A DNA stretch of 7,243 nt from Candidatus Komeilibacteria bacterium (lineage in GTDB: Bacteria; Patescibacteriota; Patescibacteriia; UBA1558; S5-K13). Of the stretch, positions 1 through 6,090 are shown in pieces. The DNA is taken from assembly GCA_030591905.1 (NCBI GenBank), contig JAUVAE010000033.1, forward strand, positions 1 to 7,243. Reading direction: 5' to 3'. Each line of letters begins with the position of its first letter. Within the stretch, counting starts at the first letter, position 1. The translations under genes and the position numbers were made by a program. The notes beneath the pieces were generated by a model. That model saw nothing but the letters and a program-made list of their open reading frames with translations. It was not told the origin of the DNA and did no database searches.

Positions 1-17
1 ACGAGGCGTTGCCTCGT
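1..17. repeat. Small GC-rich hairpin at window edge
   Basis: ACGAGGC (1-7) and GCCTCGT (11-17) are perfect reverse complements around a GTT loop. It may extend to the left of the window. No T-run follows at once, so it is not an obvious terminator by itself. Confidence 0.6.
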
Positions 18-27
18 CTATACGATG

Positions 28-53
28 AAAGTTGTGATGAGCAACTTTTTTTT
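28..53 (+). terminator. Possible weak intrinsic terminator of an upstream + strand gene
   Basis: AAAGTTG (28-34) pairs with CAACTTT (42-48) around a 7-base loop, and a run of eight T (46-53) overlaps and follows the 3' arm. The stem is short and has only three G-C pairs, so termination would be weak. It would serve a gene ending to the left of the window, which cannot be seen. Confidence 0.35.
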
Positions 54-55
54 GA

Positions 56-97
56 ACCCGAAGTCCAACTCTTAGCATTCAGAGTTGGACTTCGGGT
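56..97. repeat. Perfect 17-bp inverted repeat with 8-base loop
   Basis: ACCCGAAGTCCAACTCT (56-72) is exactly complementary to 81-97, with loop 73-80. It is unusually GC-rich and perfect for this AT-rich region. No T-run follows on either strand, so a simple terminator role is unlikely. It looks like a dispersed palindromic repeat or a structured RNA/DNA site; its function is unknown. Confidence 0.75.
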
Positions 98-104
98 AGA
101 CTTA

Positions 105-134
105 TTCCGTAATTCGTATTTCGTACTTCATGTC
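105..134. repeat. Degenerate heptamer tandem repeat (TTCGTAN)
   Basis: The stretch reads as successive units TTCCGTAA, TTCGTAT, TTCGTAC and a decayed TTCATGTC. It is a short array of roughly seven-base units in non-coding DNA, probably from replication slippage. No function can be inferred. Confidence 0.5.
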
Positions 135-138
135 TGTC

Positions 139-167
139 TTGTAATTAATGTTTATTTAAAGTAAAAT
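139..167 (+). promoter_or_regulatory. Candidate sigma-70 promoter of dnaX
   Basis: TTGTAA (139-144) and TAAAAT (162-167) are separated by 17 bases, close to the TTGACA/TATAAT consensus. Transcription would begin near 174 and give a leader of about 90 bases containing the hairpins at 194-222 and 231-244. In AT-rich DNA such matches arise by chance fairly often, so this is moderate evidence. Confidence 0.4.
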
Positions 168-180
168 GGAGAAAGTATAA

Positions 181-244
181 AGTTTCAAGTTTCAAGTTAA
201 AAGTGCTTGCAACTTTTAACTTTTCGTAGACCACCTTTAGGTGG
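181..244 (+). repeat. Heptamer repeats and two hairpins in the dnaX leader
   Basis: AGTTTCA occurs twice in tandem (181-187, 188-194), followed by a diverged AGTTAAA. AAGTTAAAAGT (194-204) pairs perfectly with 212-222. A second hairpin pairs CCACC (231-235) with GGTGG (240-244) over a TTTA loop. The GGTGG arm is the only SD-like sequence near dnaX, but it lies about 20 bases before the ATG, which is too far for normal use. If transcribed, these form a two-hairpin 5' leader. Confidence 0.5.
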
Positions 245-264
245 AAACTTTTAACTATTTATTT

Positions 265-1905
265 ATGTCTGAAACATTATATAGAAAACATCGGCCTCAA
301 TTTTTTAAAGAAATAATAGGCCAAGAACATATTAAGATTACTTTACAAAGTGAAATTGAGAGTGATAAGACTGCTCATGCTTATTTGTTTTCTGGTCCTC
401 GAGGAATTGGTAAAACAACTATGGCTAGAATTTTTGCTAAGTCGATTAATTGTAAAAATAAAAAAGACAAAACTTTTGAGCCTTGTAATGAATGTCAATC
501 TTGTGTCTCTATAACTGAGGGGAATAATCTTGATTTAATTGAAATTGATGCAGCCTCAAATAGAGGTATTAATGAGATTAGAGAGCTTAGAGAAAGAATA
601 AAATATGCTCCTAGTAACAGTAAATATAAAGTTTTTATTATAGATGAGGTTCACATGCTGACTATTGAGGCTTTTAATGCCTTATTAAAAACATTAGAGG
701 AACCTCCTCAGCATGCTGTATTTATTTTGGCTACTACTGAATTACATAAGTTGCCGGTAACAATAATTTCTAGATGTGAAAGATTTGATTTTAAAGTTGT
801 AGATATTGAAAAGTTGAGAGCCCATTTAAAAAATATTTGTATTAAGGAAAAAATTAAAGTAAGTGACAATGTTATTGAAAAAATAGCTAGATACAGTCAA
901 GGTTATGTTAGAGATTCTTTATCAATGTTAGGTCAAGTTTTGGCTCTAGCTGAGAAAAACGAAGTTGATGATGACTCAGCTAGTTTGGTTATGCCTAAAT
1001 CCGATTTTCAATTGATTGTTGATTTGATTGATAATATAATTTCAGAAAAATTTGATTTTGCCATTAGAAATTTAAGTATTTTAGTAACAGATGGTATTAA
1101 TTTAAGGTATTTTACAGAAGAATTAATTAATTATTTAAGGAAAGTTCTTTTGGTAAAAATATCAGGTGCTTCTGAAAAGTATTTTTTTGATATTGAAAAA
1201 GATATTGAGGAAAAAATAATTGTTCAAGCCGGAAAACTTGACTTAGAAACTTGGCACGGCATCTTAAAGGAATTTTATGATGTTTTTGAATATCTTGATA
1301 ATGATGGCTTCAAACAATTACCTTTAGAAATGGCTGTAATATCAATAAAGAATAAGTTTTTTGATGAAAATAATAATCAGGGGAATGATGATTCTCCTCC
1401 AACAATAAAAAATGATTCTAATATTCAAAAAGAGGATCAGGACTCAGTAAAAAAAAACGATAAATCCCCACACTTCAAAAAAAGTGGTGGGGATAAAATA
1501 GTAAATAAGAAGGCTAAAACAACAGTTACTAAAGACATAGATGTTTCAGTTGAAGATGTGATTAAAATTTGGCCTCAATTATTGATTAATTTAAAGGATT
1601 ATAATCATTCTTTATCTGCTTTTGTAAAAGTAGGACATCCTTTACAAATAAAAGGAAATCGATTAAATTTAGGATTTAAATTTCAATTTCATTTAGATAG
1701 AATATTGCAGGATGAATCTAAAAGAATAGTGGAAGATATTTTAGAAAGTTTGTTAAATGCTCAGTTGATAATCGGATGTGAATTAGATAGTAATTATGAA
1801 AAAAATCACGAAAAGATGGTTTCTTCTCTTTATAAAGAAAAAGGTGAAAATGATAGTGTTATAGATAATCTAATTCAAAATTTTGGGGGAGAAGTGGTTA
1901 GTTAA
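265..1905 (+). CDS. dnaX: DNA polymerase III clamp-loader subunit tau/gamma (DnaX)
   Basis: DnaX is the AAA+ ATPase of the clamp loader, which opens the sliding clamp and loads it on primed DNA; the longer tau form also ties the polymerase to the replisome. The ATG at 265 is chosen because it gives the standard family beginning MSETLYRKHRP; an in-frame GTG at 241 would add eight non-conserved residues. In the 546-residue product I see Walker A GPRGIGKT (44-51), zinc-binding cysteines C63, C74, C77 and C80, Walker B with DEVH (127-130), sensor 1 ATTE (156-159), the SRC arginine-finger motif (169-171) and sensor 2 near R216. Residues about 366-425 are a polar Lys/Asp/Asn-rich linker, followed by a C-terminal domain ending FGGEVVS. 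The linker DNA carries a slippery A9 run and a hairpin, so a shorter gamma-like product of about 399 residues is likely. No clear SD precedes the start. Confidence 0.97.
   Translation: MSETLYRKHRPQFFKEIIGQEHIKITLQSEIESDKTAHAYLFSGPRGIGKTTMARIFAKSINCKNKKDKTFEPCNECQSCVSITEGNNLDLIEIDAASNRGINEIRELRERIKYAPSNSKYKVFIIDEVHMLTIEAFNALLKTLEEPPQHAVFILATTELHKLPVTIISRCERFDFKVVDIEKLRAHLKNICIKEKIKVSDNVIEKIARYSQGYVRDSLSMLGQVLALAEKNEVDDDSASLVMPKSDFQLIVDLIDNIISEKFDFAIRNLSILVTDGINLRYFTEELINYLRKVLLVKISGASEKYFFDIEKDIEEKIIVQAGKLDLETWHGILKEFYDVFEYLDNDGFKQLPLEMAVISIKNKFFDENNNQGNDDSPPTIKNDSNIQKEDQDSVKKNDKSPHFKKSGGDKIVNKKAKTTVTKDIDVSVEDVIKIWPQLLINLKDYNHSLSAFVKVGHPLQIKGNRLNLGFKFQFHLDRILQDESKRIVEDILESLLNAQLIIGCELDSNYEKNHEKMVSSLYKEKGENDSVIDNLIQNFGGEVVS
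1431..1501 (+). promoter_or_regulatory. Candidate dnaX programmed frameshift site (slippery A9 plus hairpin)
   Basis: Nine A (1449-1457) followed by C make the zero-frame codons GTA AAA AAA AAC, so both A AAA AAA and A AAA AAC slippery heptamers exist. Six bases later a stem forms: 1464-1471 pairs with 1487-1494 (8 bp), then 1472-1475 with 1482-1485, with G1486 bulged and a 6-base loop. After a -1 slip the ribosome reads one Arg codon (CGA) and then TAA at 1461-1463. The +1 frame stops at TAG 1499-1501. An SD-like AGAGGA (1431-1436) lies 12 bases upstream. This matches the known E. coli layout: SD-like element, slippery run, hairpin, stop after one codon. The A9 run also recalls Thermus thermophilus dnaX, where RNA polymerase slips. 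Either mechanism would yield a truncated gamma form; neither is shown here. Confidence 0.72.
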
Positions 1906-1931
1906 CAATTCAAAGAATAAAGTATTATACT
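1902..1931 (+). promoter_or_regulatory. Candidate promoter of the secreted-protein gene
   Basis: TTAACA (1902-1907), overlapping the dnaX stop codon, and TATACT (1926-1931) are spaced by 18 bases. Transcription would start near 1938 and leave a leader of roughly 25 bases before the ATG at 1962. There is no terminator between dnaX and the next gene, so read-through from dnaX is also possible. Confidence 0.4.
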
Positions 1932-1961
1932 TAATAAATAATTATTAATATAAAAAATATT

Positions 1962-2693
1962 ATGAAAAAAAGTAAAATTATTGCAATTACAGTTGCTTTA
2001 TTTTTGATTCCAGCTTTAAGTATAGCTGCTAATCAAAAAGCAAAAGTTAATAGTGCTCAGGCAGAAACAGCCCCAGGTATCGAAACTACTAGTGCCCAGG
2101 GTATTCATGAACCTGGAACAGGCATTGATGATCCAGATACAAAAGCAAAAGGTAGTCAGCAAGGCTTAATTCGTACTCAGGATGTAGATGAAGAGGGAGA
2201 TGAGAATGATGATGATGTTGATAAAGGTAATAAAAATCAAGCTCAGCTTAATAAAGATAATGAAGAAGCTGGATCTGTAAATGCCATTCAAAGACGTAGT
2301 CGAGTAGCAAATGCCGTTCAGACTATGCTCCAAATTTCAGAAAATAATGAAGGTATTGGACAACAAATCAGAGTTATTGCTCAAAATCAAAATAAAGAGA
2401 TGGAAGAAATTGAAGAAAGTTTACAGGGCGTAAAACAAAGAAGTAAATTCCTTAGATTTTTAATAGGTCCCAAATATGGACAAATTGATAGTATTGAAGA
2501 ACGTTTAGAAGCAAATAGTGGACGTTTAGAGGAATTAAAACAGTTAAAAGACGAATTGTCTGAGGAAGATGCTCAATTGCTTGATCTTCAAATTAAGGCC
2601 ATGGAAGAAGTAAAGGAAGAATTGCAATCAGAATTGAATTTAGAAGAAAGTGGATTTACTTTATTTGGTTGGTTAGTCAAATTATTCAATTAA
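1962..2693 (+). CDS. Secreted or membrane-anchored coiled-coil protein of unknown function
   Basis: This 243-residue protein starts with a clear signal sequence: lysines at 2, 3 and 5, a hydrophobic core at about 6-19, and a plausible signal-peptidase site after A22 (S20-I21-A22). Residues 23-75 are Ala/Gly/Pro/Gln-rich and look disordered. Residues about 74-88 are strongly acidic (Asp/Glu). Residues 105-165 include an RRSRVANAVQ segment and a Gln-rich helix. Residues about 174-228 are heptad-like, Glu/Leu/Lys-rich and likely coiled coil. The tail GFTLFGWLVKLFN is short, hydrophobic and aromatic, and may touch the membrane. I recall similar tails in conserved hypothetical proteins of Patescibacteria but cannot check this. 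It stands alone between dnaX and a terminator, with its own likely promoter. It could be a cell-envelope or surface protein; no enzymatic motif is visible. Confidence 0.88.
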   Translation: MKKSKIIAITVALFLIPALSIAANQKAKVNSAQAETAPGIETTSAQGIHEPGTGIDDPDTKAKGSQQGLIRTQDVDEEGDENDDDVDKGNKNQAQLNKDNEEAGSVNAIQRRSRVANAVQTMLQISENNEGIGQQIRVIAQNQNKEMEEIEESLQGVKQRSKFLRFLIGPKYGQIDSIEERLEANSGRLEELKQLKDELSEEDAQLLDLQIKAMEEVKEELQSELNLEESGFTLFGWLVKLFN

Positions 2694-2709
2694 TAATACA
2701 TTAAATAAC

Positions 2710-2749
2710 AAACCCCCCACTTTTGTACAAAAGTGGGGGGTTTTATTTT
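2710..2749. terminator. Strong symmetric terminator between convergent genes
   Basis: CCCCCCACTTTT (2713-2724) pairs perfectly with AAAAGTGGGGGG (2729-2740) around GTAC, and flanking A/T pairs lengthen the stem. On the plus strand TTTTATTTT (2741-2749) follows; on the minus strand a weaker T-rich run follows. It ends the gene at 1962-2693 and may also stop minus-strand transcripts from the DEAD-box gene. This is the clearest intrinsic terminator in the window. Confidence 0.9.
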
Positions 2750-2760
2750 AAATTTAATTC

Positions 2761-2874
2761 AACCTCTCTCTGTCTTTCAGACATCTCTCTCCTAGCCAGG
2801 AGAAAGACAAAAAATTAAACGAGTATATAGTCCCTTTCTCCTGACTAGGAGAAAGGGAGACAGGGATAGAGGTT
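2761..2874. repeat. 114-bp imperfect inverted-repeat element
   Basis: The ends AACCTCT (2761-2767) and AGAGGTT (2868-2874) are exact complements, and the two halves are diverged inverted copies of one unit. Each half carries a CTGTCT block and its own hairpin: TCTCCT/AGGAGA at 2788-2803, and a perfect 12-bp stem TCCCTTTCTCCT/AGGAGAAAGGGA at 2831-2858. The right end overlaps the first base of the DEAD-box stop codon. It looks like a small non-autonomous repeat (MITE-like) or a long folded 3' UTR. No transposase is nearby and no target-site duplication is evident. Confidence 0.6.
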
Positions 2875-4601
2875 TATCTTCTTTTGCCTCTATATCTGCC
2901 CCGGCTTCCACCTCTGTGGCTATTTTTATTTCCTTTGTATCTGCCACTAGATCTTTGGCTTCTTTGTCTTTGAGGACGGGCTGGACCAGGATCTTCATCA
3001 GTAATACTGATTTGAATCTTTTTTCCTTTAAATGAGGTTTTAGCTAAGAATTTTAAAGCTTTGTTAGCGAATTTTTTTTCAACTGAAAATACTGAATATT
3101 CAGACATTAAATTTATTCTGCCAATTATAATACCTTGTAAACTTCTATTAGAATTAATTAAGGCAAATATACTTTTAATATCAAGTCCATGTCTTTTGCC
3201 GAAGTTAATTTTTAAGTTAACATTGTCCATCTCCATTCTTTCTCTATTAGAAGAGTTACTTGTTTGTTGATAATCATGGACATTAGCATTTAGATCACGA
3301 GCATTTTGATAAGCATCAATGAATCTATTAAATTTAGCATCAATAAAATGTTTTATTAAGTCTTCTTTTTTAAGATCTTTTAATTTGTTTACCATTTCTT
3401 GATAATTTTTATCATCTTTAGTTTTTAAAGTGGCAGATTCTTTTATTTCTTTAATGAAATTATCAATTTGATTATTTAAAACCATCTCTCCACTGGGAAC
3501 TTTTTTTTGTTCAAAAGTTTTTCCAACCATACTTTCTAATCTTTTTATTCTATACACTTCTCGCATATCAACAATAGCAATAGAAATTCCACTTTTTTGA
3601 GCTCTTCCTGTTCGGCCACTTCGATGAGTATAAATTTCATTCTTATCAGGGAGATTATAATTTATAATATGAGAAAGATCATTTACATCTATACCTCGAG
3701 CAGCTACATCAGTAGCAACTAATAAATGAATTCGTTTTTCTCTAAATCTATCCATGATTTTAGTTCTCATGCTTTGAGAAATATCGCCATGCATGGCTTC
3801 AGTATTATAATGAGCTTGTTTTAATTTATCAGCGACTTCTTGAGTTTCTCTTCTAGTTCTACAAAAAAGAATACCATAAACGCCAGGCAATGAGTCTAGA
3901 ATCCTTTTTAAAGCTTCAAAACGGTCCTTAGCGTGGACTACATAATATTCATGGCTAACTTTTGCAGCTCCGACATTTTTTTCACCTGCGCTAATTTCAT
4001 GAGCTTTTTTCATATATCGTTTAGCAATAGAATTAACACTTCTAGACATAGTTGCTGAAAAAAGTAAGGTTTGTCTGTCTTCTGGAGTCTGTTCTAAAAC
4101 AGCATCCAAGTCTTCTTTAAATCCCATGTCTAGCATTTCATCAGCTTCATCTAGAACTAGCCATTTAATAAATTGAAGTTTTAAATCTCCTCTTCGAATT
4201 AAATCACAAACTCGTCCAGGTGTACCCACTACAATATTAGTTCCTCGTTTTAAGGCTCTAATTTGAATATCAATTCTTTCACCACCATAAACTGGGGTAA
4301 TTGAAATATCTTTGGAGTATTTAGCTAACTTTTTTAAATCTTTAGAAATTTGAATACATAATTCTCTAGTTGGACAGAGGATTATAGCTTGTAAGCCTTT
4401 TGCTTGTATTTGATTTAAAATGGGTAAGCCAAAAGCAGCAGTTTTACCGGTTCCGGTCTGCGCTAAAGCAATTAGATCTTCCTCAGATTCTAGAATAAAA
4501 GGAATAGCTTTGTTTTGAATTGGTGTTGGTTCTACAAATCCTAAGTCTTCAAGACTTTTCATTATATCTGTATTCAAACCAAGTTCTTTAAATTTTGTCA
4601 T
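2874..4601 (-). CDS. deaD: DEAD-box ATP-dependent RNA helicase (DeaD/CsdA-type)
   Basis: This is an ATP-dependent RNA helicase that remodels RNA duplexes; relatives act in ribosome assembly, mRNA decay and cold adaptation. All core motifs are present in the 575 residues: Q motif around 22-34 (F22, Q29), motif I AQTGTGKT (47-54), PTREL (77-81), GG (106-107), TPGR (127-130), DEAD (151-154), SAT (182-184), ATDVAARGID (296-305) and HRSGRTGR (326-333). A helical linker (about 370-455) leads to a DbpA-type RNA-binding domain (about 460-533), then a basic Arg/Gly/Ser-rich tail (540-575) that would bind RNA non-specifically. The ATG at 4601 gives the usual short start before the Q motif. A strong promoter (4663-4691) and a leader hairpin with a T-run (4616-4648) lie upstream. 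No SD is visible. The gene converges on the secreted-protein gene. The exact paralogue (deaD, csdA or dbpA-like) is uncertain. Confidence 0.96.
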   Translation of the reverse strand: MTKFKELGLNTDIMKSLEDLGFVEPTPIQNKAIPFILESEEDLIALAQTGTGKTAAFGLPILNQIQAKGLQAIILCPTRELCIQISKDLKKLAKYSKDISITPVYGGERIDIQIRALKRGTNIVVGTPGRVCDLIRRGDLKLQFIKWLVLDEADEMLDMGFKEDLDAVLEQTPEDRQTLLFSATMSRSVNSIAKRYMKKAHEISAGEKNVGAAKVSHEYYVVHAKDRFEALKRILDSLPGVYGILFCRTRRETQEVADKLKQAHYNTEAMHGDISQSMRTKIMDRFREKRIHLLVATDVAARGIDVNDLSHIINYNLPDKNEIYTHRSGRTGRAQKSGISIAIVDMREVYRIKRLESMVGKTFEQKKVPSGEMVLNNQIDNFIKEIKESATLKTKDDKNYQEMVNKLKDLKKEDLIKHFIDAKFNRFIDAYQNARDLNANVHDYQQTSNSSNRERMEMDNVNLKINFGKRHGLDIKSIFALINSNRSLQGIIIGRINLMSEYSVFSVEKKFANKALKFLAKTSFKGKKIQISITDEDPGPARPQRQRSQRSSGRYKGNKNSHRGGSRGRYRGKRR

Positions 4602-4615
4602 ATATTATTTGTTTT

Positions 4616-4648
4616 AAAAAAAATTCTATTCACGCTAATGAACAGAAT
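4616..4648 (-). promoter_or_regulatory. Terminator-like leader hairpin in the DEAD-box 5' UTR
   Basis: Read on the minus strand, ATTCTGTTCA (4648-4639) pairs with TGAATAGAAT (4632-4623), nine Watson-Crick pairs and one G-U pair, around a 6-base loop. A run of eight T (4623-4616) overlaps and follows the 3' arm. It lies between the predicted start of transcription (about 4656) and the ATG at 4601. That is the shape of an intrinsic terminator or attenuator. The stem is AT-rich, so it could be conditional, for example temperature-sensitive; that is inference. Confidence 0.55.
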
Positions 4649-4662
4649 CACTATTAAACTCA

Positions 4663-4691
4663 ATTCTACCACAATTGATTTAAAAAGTCAA
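4663..4691 (-). promoter_or_regulatory. Near-consensus sigma-70 promoter of the DEAD-box gene
   Basis: On the minus strand, TTGACT (4691-4686) and TAGAAT (4668-4663) are spaced by exactly 17 bases, with TG one base upstream of the -10 box (extended -10). It is the best promoter match in the window. The predicted start near 4656 gives a leader of about 55 bases. The -35 box overlaps the arm of the palindrome at 4690-4733. Confidence 0.8.
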
Positions 4692-4733
4692 CCCTATTAA
4701 ATCATTTTTTCAAAAAATAGTTTTTAACAGGGT
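4690..4733. repeat. 44-bp palindrome, copy A of a two-member repeat family
   Basis: The left arm AACCCTATTAAAT (4690-4702) and right arm TTTAACAGGGT (4723-4733) form an imperfect palindrome. Both arms are identical to those at 6282-6326, while the 20-base core here (an ATTTTTT/AAAAAAT dyad) differs. It begins at the stop codon of the HAD gene and reaches into the -35 box of the DEAD-box promoter. On the minus strand it could act as a 3'-UTR hairpin for the HAD transcript, but a T-run does not follow directly, so it is a poor terminator. Confidence 0.7.
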
Positions 4734-5368
4734 TAAGAGTTAAGTATTCTTAGAATATCATTCGGTTTATGAGCAATATTTTCTATTTTTACTTTTTCTT
4801 TATCATAGCCCCAACCATAATCAACAATAATAATATTACTATCATCTAATCCAACTTTTTTAGCAATATCATAATCAATAGTCCTATCACCGATGAAAAT
4901 TATTTCTTCTTTTAGAAAACCTTTTTCTTTTAATAGGTTGTTTATTATAATACTTTTTTTAATCTTTTTGTCTATTTTACAATAAATTCCTTGAAAATAT
5001 TTTTTTAAATTATTATTATTTATTTTACTTAATACTTCAGTTTCATATGTTGCTGAGACTATAAATAGCTTGTATTTTTTATTCAATTCAATAAGGACAT
5101 TTTCTATACCATCAAATATTTGATGTTTTTTTTCTATAATTCTAGTTTTAAATATTTCATTAGCTCGATCAATATTTTTACCTTTAATACCTAAATTTTG
5201 ACAACATTCTTGATAATTATAGCCATATATTTTTCTAAATTCTTCTATTTCTGAGGGGAAATCAAGCTTAAATTTATCGCATATCTCTTTGTATATTTCA
5301 AAAATACTTGGAAATGAGTCAACTATCACTCCATCATAATCAAATATTATAGCTTTAATGTTATTCAT
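4733..5368 (-). CDS. HAD-superfamily hydrolase, phosphoglycolate phosphatase-like
   Basis: This is a probable cytoplasmic phosphatase of the haloacid dehalogenase family, acting on a small phosphorylated metabolite through an aspartyl-phosphate intermediate. In its 211 residues I see motif I FDYDGVIVDS with D10 (nucleophile) and D12 (acid/base), motif II S105 in FIVSATYE, a Lys-rich segment around 132-138 for motif III, and motif IV GDRTIDYD with D161 and D165. Residues about 18-85 form a helical cap (C1 type), as in Gph and beta-phosphoglucomutase relatives. The start ATG overlaps the end of the PHP gene by eight bases, and no SD is seen, so translation is probably coupled. The substrate cannot be read from sequence; phosphoglycolate, a sugar phosphate or a nucleotide are all possible. 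Confidence 0.88.
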   Translation of the reverse strand: MNNIKAIIFDYDGVIVDSFPSIFEIYKEICDKFKLDFPSEIEEFRKIYGYNYQECCQNLGIKGKNIDRANEIFKTRIIEKKHQIFDGIENVLIELNKKYKLFIVSATYETEVLSKINNNNLKKYFQGIYCKIDKKIKKSIIINNLLKEKGFLKEEIIFIGDRTIDYDIAKKVGLDDSNIIIVDYGWGYDKEKVKIENIAHKPNDILRILNS

Positions 5369-6071
5369 TTATATTAAAAAATTTAAGTACAGCCTGAGGA
5401 TCGTTATTTAATAAATCATCTTCGTTAATTCCTAATTCATCAAATTTAGCTATAACATTATCAAAGTCACCAACTTCATGAGGACTATGGGCATCAGAAT
5501 TTATAATCATTTTTTGATTATTATCTTTTAAGATTTTAATCATGATTTTTAGTTTGCTCATTTCTTCCTTATCTACCCTATGTTTTAAAAAACAAGAAGC
5601 ATTTATCTCTAATAAAATATCTCTTTTTATTGCTTCTTTGGTAATTTTTTCTATATCAATTTTTATCATATTGGAATAAGGATGAGAAATCATTTTAACA
5701 TAAGGATTTTGCATGGCTTTAATAAGGACTTCTGTATTTTTTTCTACTCCTTGATCGATATAACCACAATTTTTATGAAGACCCACCATTACATAATCTA
5801 ACCTTTCTAAGATTTTTTCTGGTAAGTCTAATTTTCCTTCATCATTTATAACATTAGCTTCTACGCCAAATAGAATTTTTATACCTTCTATTTTTGGTAT
5901 TCTTTTTCGCATTTTAAAGTAAACTTCATGAGGAGCTCCTGGGCCACTTGGTCCATGATCAGTAATACCTAATAATTCTATTCCATTATTTTTTGCTTCT
6001 TTTGCGTTTTCTAAAAAAGTACCAAAAGCATGTTGGCTAGCAACTGTATGTGTGTGTAGATCTACTTTCAT
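5361..6071 (-). CDS. PHP-domain metal-dependent phosphoesterase (YcdX-like)
   Basis: This protein is predicted to be a trinuclear metal phosphoesterase of the PHP (polymerase and histidinol phosphatase) family. Its 236 residues carry the expected ligands: H6 and H8 in DLHTHT, H14, H39 in ITDHGP, E71 in GVEAN, H99, H130 in SHP, and D193 with H195 in NSDAH. The set and spacing match the single-domain YcdX type (about 245 residues) rather than the PHP domain of DNA polymerase. No signal peptide is present, so it should act in the cytoplasm. It starts 19 bases downstream of the tRNA-Gln 3' end and overlaps the HAD gene by eight bases, so tRNA, PHP and HAD are likely one transcript. Two phosphatases in tandem suggest linked steps or broad phosphate scavenging; the substrate is unknown. 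Confidence 0.92.
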   Translation of the reverse strand: MKVDLHTHTVASQHAFGTFLENAKEAKNNGIELLGITDHGPSGPGAPHEVYFKMRKRIPKIEGIKILFGVEANVINDEGKLDLPEKILERLDYVMVGLHKNCGYIDQGVEKNTEVLIKAMQNPYVKMISHPYSNMIKIDIEKITKEAIKRDILLEINASCFLKHRVDKEEMSKLKIMIKILKDNNQKMIINSDAHSPHEVGDFDNVIAKFDELGINEDDLLNNDPQAVLKFFNINE

Positions 6072-6090
6072 ATATTTTTGTTATTTTTAA

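Larger units (their letters stand above)
1..264. other. Non-coding region upstream of dnaX, rich in hairpins
   Basis: I find no credible gene in this stretch. It holds at least five small inverted repeats (1-17, 28-48, 56-97, 194-222, 231-244), two short heptamer tandem arrays (105-126 and 181-201) and a likely dnaX promoter (139-167). The left part may be the 3' end and terminator of a gene lying outside the window. The density of palindromes suggests an accumulation of small repeat elements rather than one regulatory device. Confidence 0.7.

Noticed and set aside
241..264. Upstream GTG start for dnaX adding eight residues
   Set aside because: The added residues do not match the family start, no SD precedes the GTG, and the GTG falls inside the 231-244 hairpin. 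The ATG at 265 gives the standard MSETLYRK beginning.
1449..1457. A9 run as a sequencing error or true frameshift mutation
   Set aside because: The frame is intact across the run and both flanking parts are DnaX-like, so the gene is not broken.
1464..1494. Intrinsic terminator inside dnaX
   Set aside because: The stem is not followed by a T-run, and the reading frame continues through a conserved-looking C-terminal domain to FGGEVVS.
2792..2998. Open frame of 68 codons on the minus strand
   Set aside because: It overlaps the end of the DEAD-box gene in another frame and the inverted repeat; it has low-complexity Glu/Lys/Asp content and no recognisable domain.
3061..3270. Open frame of 69 codons on the plus strand
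   Set aside because: It lies antisense inside the RNA-binding domain of the DEAD-box gene; it is Leu/Ile-rich as expected for the reverse of Lys/Asn-rich codons and has no start signals.
4690..4733. Rho-independent terminator of the HAD gene
   Set aside because: On the minus strand the stem is followed by GTTGAC before any T-rich run, and the same arms occur at 6282-6326 in a 5' leader, so a simple terminator does not explain both.
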